8,664 nucleotides of DNA from Tannerella sp. (lineage in GTDB: Bacteria > Bacteroidota > Bacteroidia > Bacteroidales > Tannerellaceae). The position numbers were made by a program, and so were the translations under genes. Under the pieces are notes generated by a model. It saw nothing but the letters and a program-made list of their open reading frames with translations. It did no database searches and was not told the DNA's origin. Numbering within the stretch: position 1 is the stretch's first letter; each line of letters starts with the position of its first letter. The stretch covers positions 1 to 8,664 of the forward strand of contig JAITQL010000086.1 of NCBI GenBank assembly GCA_031288935.1, read 5' to 3'. Below, in pieces: positions 5,581 through 8,664 of the stretch.

Positions 5581-5842
5581 ATGAAATGGACAAAAAGCAG
5601 TTCTACTTTCTCCGAATGTAGTTCTACATTTACCAAAAGCAGTTCTGCTTTCCCCGAATGTGGTTCTACATTTACCAAAAGCAGTTCTTCTTTCTCCGAA
5701 TGCAGTTCTACATTTGCCAAAAGGAGTTCTACTTTCCCCGAATGTGGTTCTACATATACCAAAAGCAGTTCTTCTTTCCCCGAATGTAGTTCTACATTTA
5801 CCAAAAGCAGTTCTACTTTTTTTCATGTCCGTTTTCCGTTGA
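5581..5842 (+). pseudogene. repeat-encoded ORF, possibly one base out of frame
   Basis: From ATG 5581 the literal frame reads through the 42-bp array as serine/cysteine-rich heptads (KSSSTFS-ECSSTFT) and stops at 5898. The next plus frame, open from 5585 to TGA 5840-5842, reads KAVLLSPNVVLHLP per unit. In that frame units 1, 2 and 5 give identical peptides although their DNA differs at three sites (the Leu, Ser and Val codons cta/ctg/ctt, tct/tcc and gta/gtg). It has no start before the array except a GTG at 5660 in unit 2. Removing one A from the AAAAA run at 5592-5596 would join ATG 5581 to it, giving about 86 residues. It may be a decayed or phase-variable small gene, or only a minisatellite with chance open frames. 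No family recognised. Confidence 0.25.
5593..5819. repeat. 42-bp tandem repeat made of two 21-bp half-units
   Basis: Five complete units start at 5593, 5635, 5677, 5719 and 5761 with exactly 42-bp spacing, and a partial sixth starts at 5803. Each unit has an A half (AAAAGCAGTTCTACTTT plus 4 nt) and a B half (GAATGTAGTTCTACATTTACC minus small changes). The halves share AGTTCTAC at the same place, so the array is a 21-bp repeat with alternating types. Each half centres on a near-palindrome such as AATGTAG-TT-CTACATT. Variable sites fall at positions 6, 13 and 19 of the A half and 6, 7, 17 and 19 of the B half. All else is constant, and there is no length variation. Confidence 0.95.
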
Positions 5843-5970
5843 CGGGCATTCCTTCGTATCTGCGGGAAATAATTGTCCGTCAAAGGAAGGAAGTATAGAC
5901 TCGAACCCTTTCCCGCAGGAAATGAACAGGGAAAACGACCCTTTGAAATACACCCCTTTTATTCCGAATG

Positions 5971-6002
5971 TGTGAATATCATTTTGAATTTTGTTAGCTT
6001 TG
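5971..6002 (+). promoter_or_regulatory. promoter of the GH97 gene
   Basis: TAGCTTTG at 5995-6002 is an exact match to the Bacteroidota -7 consensus TAnnTTTG. A TGTG at 5971-5974, one mismatch from the -33 element TTTG, lies 20 bp upstream, the expected spacing. The implied leader before the ATG at 6034 is about 25 nt. No operator-like repeat is visible next to it. Confidence 0.55.
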
Positions 6003-6033
6003 CAGTCCGAATTTCATCTAAAAAACGATTAAT

Positions 6034-8034
6034 ATGAGACGAAAATCAATTCTACTGACATGTATCTGTTTGTTTTCCGCTGCCGTTTTTGCTCAAAAAC
6101 AAACGCTTCAGTCGCCTGACGGCAAAATTACGCTGACCGTGCAGATCGGCGAACACATTTCCTATTCCGTGAGTCATGAACAAACCGAAGTGGTAGCGGC
6201 TTCGCCCGTTTCCATCCGGTTGCAGCAGGGAAAGACGTGGGGCGACCGTCCGAAACTCAAAAGGAAACAGAGGCGAAGCATCGCCCGGCAAATCGACGCT
6301 CCGTTTTATCAAAAAGCAACCGTCGACGAAGCTTATAACGAACTGACGCTCGGTTTTGCCGGTAATTACGGACTTGTTTTCCGCGCATACAATCAGGGCG
6401 TGGCCTATCGCTTCACCACGACGGAAAAGCAGGAACTGATCATTGAAAACGAAGAGGTAAATCTGAATTTCAGCGCCGATCATACGGTTTACGGCGCGTA
6501 TTCCAACGGCGACGCGCGCAGTATCGAGACGCAGTTTTTCAACTCGCACGAAAACGTCTACGCCGTCACCCCTCTCAGCCGGCTGGACGCAAGCCGCCTG
6601 CTGCTGCTGCCTTTCGCCGTTGCGCTGAACGACGGTAAAAAAGTATGTTTCACCGAAGCCGGTCTGGACGATTATCCGGGAATGTACCTGCTGAACCCCG
6701 ACGGCGGACAAGCGGTCAAAGGCGTTTTTGCGCCGGTGCCCAAAGCTACGAAGCTGGGCGGACACAACATGTTGCAGCAGCTGGTGACCGAACGCGAAAA
6801 CTACATCGCAAAGACCGCCGGCCCGCGGAGTTTTCCGTGGCGCGTGCTGGCCATCTCGTCCGAAGACAGGGAATTGCTGGACAATGACCTGGTCTATTCC
6901 CTGGCCGAGCCTTCGCGCCTGACCGACGTGTCGTGGATCAAGCCCGGCAAAGTGGCCTGGGACTGGTGGAACGGCTGGAACCTCGACGGCGTGGATTTTC
7001 GCGCAGGCATCAACGACGAAACTTACAAGTATTACATCGACTTTGCCGCCCAAAACGGCATCGGATACGTCATCCTCGACGAGGGGTGGTCGGTGAACCT
7101 GAAGTACGACCTCATGCAGGTCGTTCCGGAAATCAACGTCGGGGAACTGGTCGACTATGGCCGAAGCCGGAACGTCGACATCATTCTCTGGGGCGGTTAC
7201 TGGGCGATCGACCGCGACATGGAGAACGTGTTCAGGCATTATTCCGAAATGGGCGTGAAGGGATTCAAGGTAGACTTTATGGACAGGGACGACCAGACGA
7301 TGGTCAATTTCTACACCCGTTGCGTCGCCGGGGCTGCCAAATACAAACTGCTGATTGACTTTCACGGAACCTGTCAGCCGACGGGGTTGAACCGCACGTA
7401 TCCGAACCTGATCAATTACGAAGGCGTCTTCGGACTGGAGCAGCTCAAATGGTCGCCGGAGACGGTGGACATGGTGGTCTACGACGTCACCATGCCGTTT
7501 ATCCGCATGTTGGCCGGCCCGGTCGACTATACGCAGGGCGCCATGCGCAACGCCGTCCGTGAAAACTACCGTCCGGTCTACACCGAAGCCATGAGCCAGG
7601 GCACCCGCTGCCGCCAGCTGGCCGAGTACGTCGTATTCCAGTCGCCGCTGAACATGCTTTGCGACCATCCGTCGAACTACCGGCGCGAACAGGAATGTAC
7701 CCGTTTCATAGCCGCCGTGCCTTCGGTATGGGATCAAACCGTAGCGCTCGACAGCCGGATCGGCGAATACATCACCGTCGCCCGCCGCAAAGATACCGTC
7801 TGGTACGTCGGCGGACTGACGGACTGGACGGAACGTACCGTGACGCTCGATCTTTCATTCCTCGACGACGGACTCTACGAGGCCGAACTGTTTCGCGACG
7901 GCGTCAACGCCGACCGCTCCGCCCGCGATTACAAGCGGGAAACGTTCGACTTGCCGGCAAGCAAAAAACTGACCGTTACCATGAAACCGGGCGGCGGATT
8001 CGCCTGCAAACTGACGAAAAAGGATGGAGAATGA
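6034..8034 (+). CDS. secreted GH97 family glycoside hydrolase, probable alpha-galactosidase type
   Basis: A 666-residue family GH97 enzyme acting on alpha-linked sugars. Residues 1-20 form a signal peptide (positive start, hydrophobic core, likely cut after AVFA before QKQ) with no lipobox, so the product should be periplasmic. An N-terminal beta-sandwich (about 25-285) precedes the (beta/alpha)8 barrel (about 295-565; VAWDWWNGWN from 307, VILDEGW at 346-352, GFKVDFMDRDDQ at 410-421, NYEGVFGLEQ from 461) and a C-terminal beta domain. Asp414 and Glu469 are one residue from the numbering I recall for the nucleophile and acid/base of the retaining alpha-galactosidase BtGal97b (Asp415, Glu470), which has similar length; SusB-type alpha-glucosidases are longer and inverting. 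No SusC/SusD pair is in view. The last three codons and the stop lie in the downstream repeat, so the C-terminus may be repeat-derived. Confidence 0.93.
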   Translation: MRRKSILLTCICLFSAAVFAQKQTLQSPDGKITLTVQIGEHISYSVSHEQTEVVAASPVSIRLQQGKTWGDRPKLKRKQRRSIARQIDAPFYQKATVDEAYNELTLGFAGNYGLVFRAYNQGVAYRFTTTEKQELIIENEEVNLNFSADHTVYGAYSNGDARSIETQFFNSHENVYAVTPLSRLDASRLLLLPFAVALNDGKKVCFTEAGLDDYPGMYLLNPDGGQAVKGVFAPVPKATKLGGHNMLQQLVTERENYIAKTAGPRSFPWRVLAISSEDRELLDNDLVYSLAEPSRLTDVSWIKPGKVAWDWWNGWNLDGVDFRAGINDETYKYYIDFAAQNGIGYVILDEGWSVNLKYDLMQVVPEINVGELVDYGRSRNVDIILWGGYWAIDRDMENVFRHYSEMGVKGFKVDFMDRDDQTMVNFYTRCVAGAAKYKLLIDFHGTCQPTGLNRTYPNLINYEGVFGLEQLKWSPETVDMVVYDVTMPFIRMLAGPVDYTQGAMRNAVRENYRPVYTEAMSQGTRCRQLAEYVVFQSPLNMLCDHPSNYRREQECTRFIAAVPSVWDQTVALDSRIGEYITVARRKDTVWYVGGLTDWTERTVTLDLSFLDDGLYEAELFRDGVNADRSARDYKRETFDLPASKKLTVTMKPGGGFACKLTKKDGE

Positions 8035-8261
8035 CGGGGCACGGCATACCGCGTCTCTACGGCGCGCCGCCCCGGTGACCGCACCAACACCGGCAAGGGG
8101 GCTTGCCCCCTTGCCGAACGTGGAGAGGCTACACATCCCGTCGGGGATGGCAGTCCGGTAGAAACCCGGTCTGCCAACCCTCTCGCATCCCGTACGGGAT
8201 GCAACATCAACGGGCGCCGGCTTTTTTTCTACCGAACTCCCATTCCTCACGGAATGGCGAC
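8024..8261. repeat. hairpin-rich non-coding repeat, copy 1
   Basis: A roughly 237-bp element nearly identical to 8428-8664 (about a dozen differences including one single-base deletion, by hand alignment). It is built from inverted repeats in a fixed order: CGGGGC/GCCCCG bracketing 8035-8076; a perfect 11-bp stem with loop CTTG (8091-8101 with 8106-8116); CATCCC-GTCG-GGGATG (8134-8149); a 9-bp outer pair CGGTAGAAA (8156-8164) and TTTCTACCG (8226-8234) enclosing the 18-bp palindrome GCATCCCGTACGGGATGC (8185-8202); and CCATTCC-TCAC-GGAATGG (8240-8257). Short open frames here differ in frame and are not credible genes. The element starts inside the glycosidase gene, and its hairpins may terminate or stabilise that transcript. 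Confidence 0.88.
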
Positions 8262-8427
8262 ACGGCGATCGCCCGCATAACCTCCATTCACCTCTCCCCC
8301 GGCCCCTCTCCACAAGAGAGGGGAGCGGGGGGTTCCGGCCGCGGTTTGCTATCCGGTAACAGCTATCCCGAAAGAAACGCCGCACCCCGTCCTTGCGAAC
8401 GCAGTGAAGCAATCCGGGGAATGGAGA
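8262..8427. other. spacer between the two repeat copies, with palindromic motifs
   Basis: This 166-bp spacer has no gene. It contains a strong hairpin, CCCCTCTC (8303-8310), loop CACAA, GAGAGGGG (8316-8323), in a C-rich then G-rich context. It also holds an imperfect palindrome of the TTGC...GCAA type at 8393-8412 (TTGCGAACGCAGTGAAGCAA), resembling short interspersed repeats seen in many bacterial genomes. The right end is ATGGAGAATGGAGAATGA, where the first bases of copy 2 appear partly duplicated. It may itself be part of a longer repeat whose next copy lies beyond the window. Confidence 0.6.
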
Positions 8428-8664
8428 ATGGAGAATGACGGGGCACGGCATACCGCGTCTCTACGGCGTGCCGCCCCGGTGACTGCACCAGCGCCAACAA
8501 GGGGGCTTGCCCCCTTGCCGAACGTGGAGAGGCTACACATCCCGTCGGGGATGGCAGTCCGGTAGAAAACCGGTCTGCCGACCCTCTCGCATCCCGTACG
8601 GGATGCAACATCAACGGGCGTCGGCTTTCTTCTACCGAACTCCCATTCCTCACGGAATGGCGGC
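8428..8664. repeat. hairpin-rich non-coding repeat, copy 2 (to window end)
   Basis: Second copy of the element at 8024-8261, offset by 404 bp (403 after a one-base deletion in the T run near 8630). The palindromes CATCCC-GTCG-GGGATG, GCATCCCGTACGGGATGC (8589-8606) and CCATTCC-TCAC-GGAATGG (8643-8660) are unchanged. The 11-bp stem of copy 1 is weakened, because 8496-8497 are AA where copy 1 has GG at 8092-8093, leaving eight inner pairs. The outer TTTCTACCG arm loses its first base pair. Copies still match at the last base of the window, so the true right boundary is not seen. Confidence 0.88.

Larger units (their letters stand above)
5500..6033. other. intergenic region between mgtE and the GH97 gene
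   Basis: This 534-bp stretch holds no conventional gene. 5500-5592 shows no clear terminator for mgtE. 5593-5819 is the 42-bp tandem array. 5820-5960 is AT/GC-mixed sequence with only small inverted repeats, such as TTGACGG at 5839-5845 against CCGTCAA at 5877-5883. The last 60 bases hold the promoter of the glycosidase. Minus-strand open frames exist across the array (for example 5530-5826, heptads of the type SRTAFGK-CRTTFGE), but their repeats vary more at the protein level than those of the plus frame open from 5585. Confidence 0.6.

Noticed and set aside
5593..5819. CRISPR array
   Set aside because: Units follow head to tail with no unique spacers; the whole 42-bp unit is conserved, and no cas gene is nearby.
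5530..5826. Minus-strand protein with RTAFG/RTTFG heptads across the tandem array
   Set aside because: Open because the 21-bp period is a multiple of three. Its repeats vary more in amino acids than those in the plus frame open from 5585, and no promoter box is seen for it.
6052..7737. Long minus-strand open frame (561 codons) opposite the GH97 gene
   Set aside because: Same reasoning: composition and position are those of an antisense shadow, with no recognisable domain.
8103..8653. Several short open frames inside the hairpin-rich repeats
   Set aside because: They occur in both strands and several frames, have arginine/proline-rich composition from GC-rich palindromes, and start and stop without regard to the repeat unit.

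Overview
The window is chromosomal DNA from a member of the Bacteroidales (Bacteroidota), probably a gut- or sludge-type lineage outside the best-known Bacteroides species. The evidence is the XerD-like recombinase / aroQ / pyruvate kinase / O-methyltransferase gene order that I recall from Bacteroides-type genomes, promoter elements of the Bacteroidota TAnnTTTG type, mostly poor Shine-Dalgarno sequences, and a GH97 glycosidase. No rRNA, tRNA, CRISPR array, transposase or plasmid function was seen.

Layout. Positions 1-125 hold the 3' end of an unrecognised gene on the plus strand. It converges on a XerD-type tyrosine recombinase (249-1157, minus). A short divergent spacer (1158-1260) carries two -7 promoter boxes that form a perfect inverted repeat and point towards each other. 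Rightwards runs a tight cluster: aroQ (1261-1683, shikimate pathway), pyk (1715-3166, glycolysis; its product phosphoenolpyruvate also feeds the shikimate pathway) and a SAM-dependent O-methyltransferase (3168-3836), ending at a weak hairpin/U-tract terminator near 3898-3925. Next is an mgtE magnesium transporter/channel gene (4117-5499) with a long leader.

The mgtE leader is the most interesting part. It contains a 14-codon upstream ORF (4012-4056, MDDIP...) and two mutually exclusive RNA hairpins. One (4078-4091 with 4098-4111) would bury the mgtE Shine-Dalgarno sequence. The other (4063-4071 with 4082-4090) would free it. The layout resembles leader-peptide control and suggests a magnesium-responsive translational switch; this is inferred from sequence only.

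Between mgtE and the next gene lies an exact 42-bp tandem repeat (two diverged 21-bp halves; five full copies plus a partial, 5593-5819). It is open in several frames. In one plus-strand frame nearly all variation between units is synonymous, and that frame is separated from an ATG by one base of an A tract. A secreted GH97 glycoside hydrolase follows (6034-8034), most like the retaining alpha-galactosidase branch by residue placement. Its last codons and stop lie inside the first of two roughly 237-bp, hairpin-rich non-coding repeat copies (8024-8261 and 8428-8664, 404 bp apart), separated by a spacer with further palindromic motifs. The second copy runs to the window end, so the array may continue.
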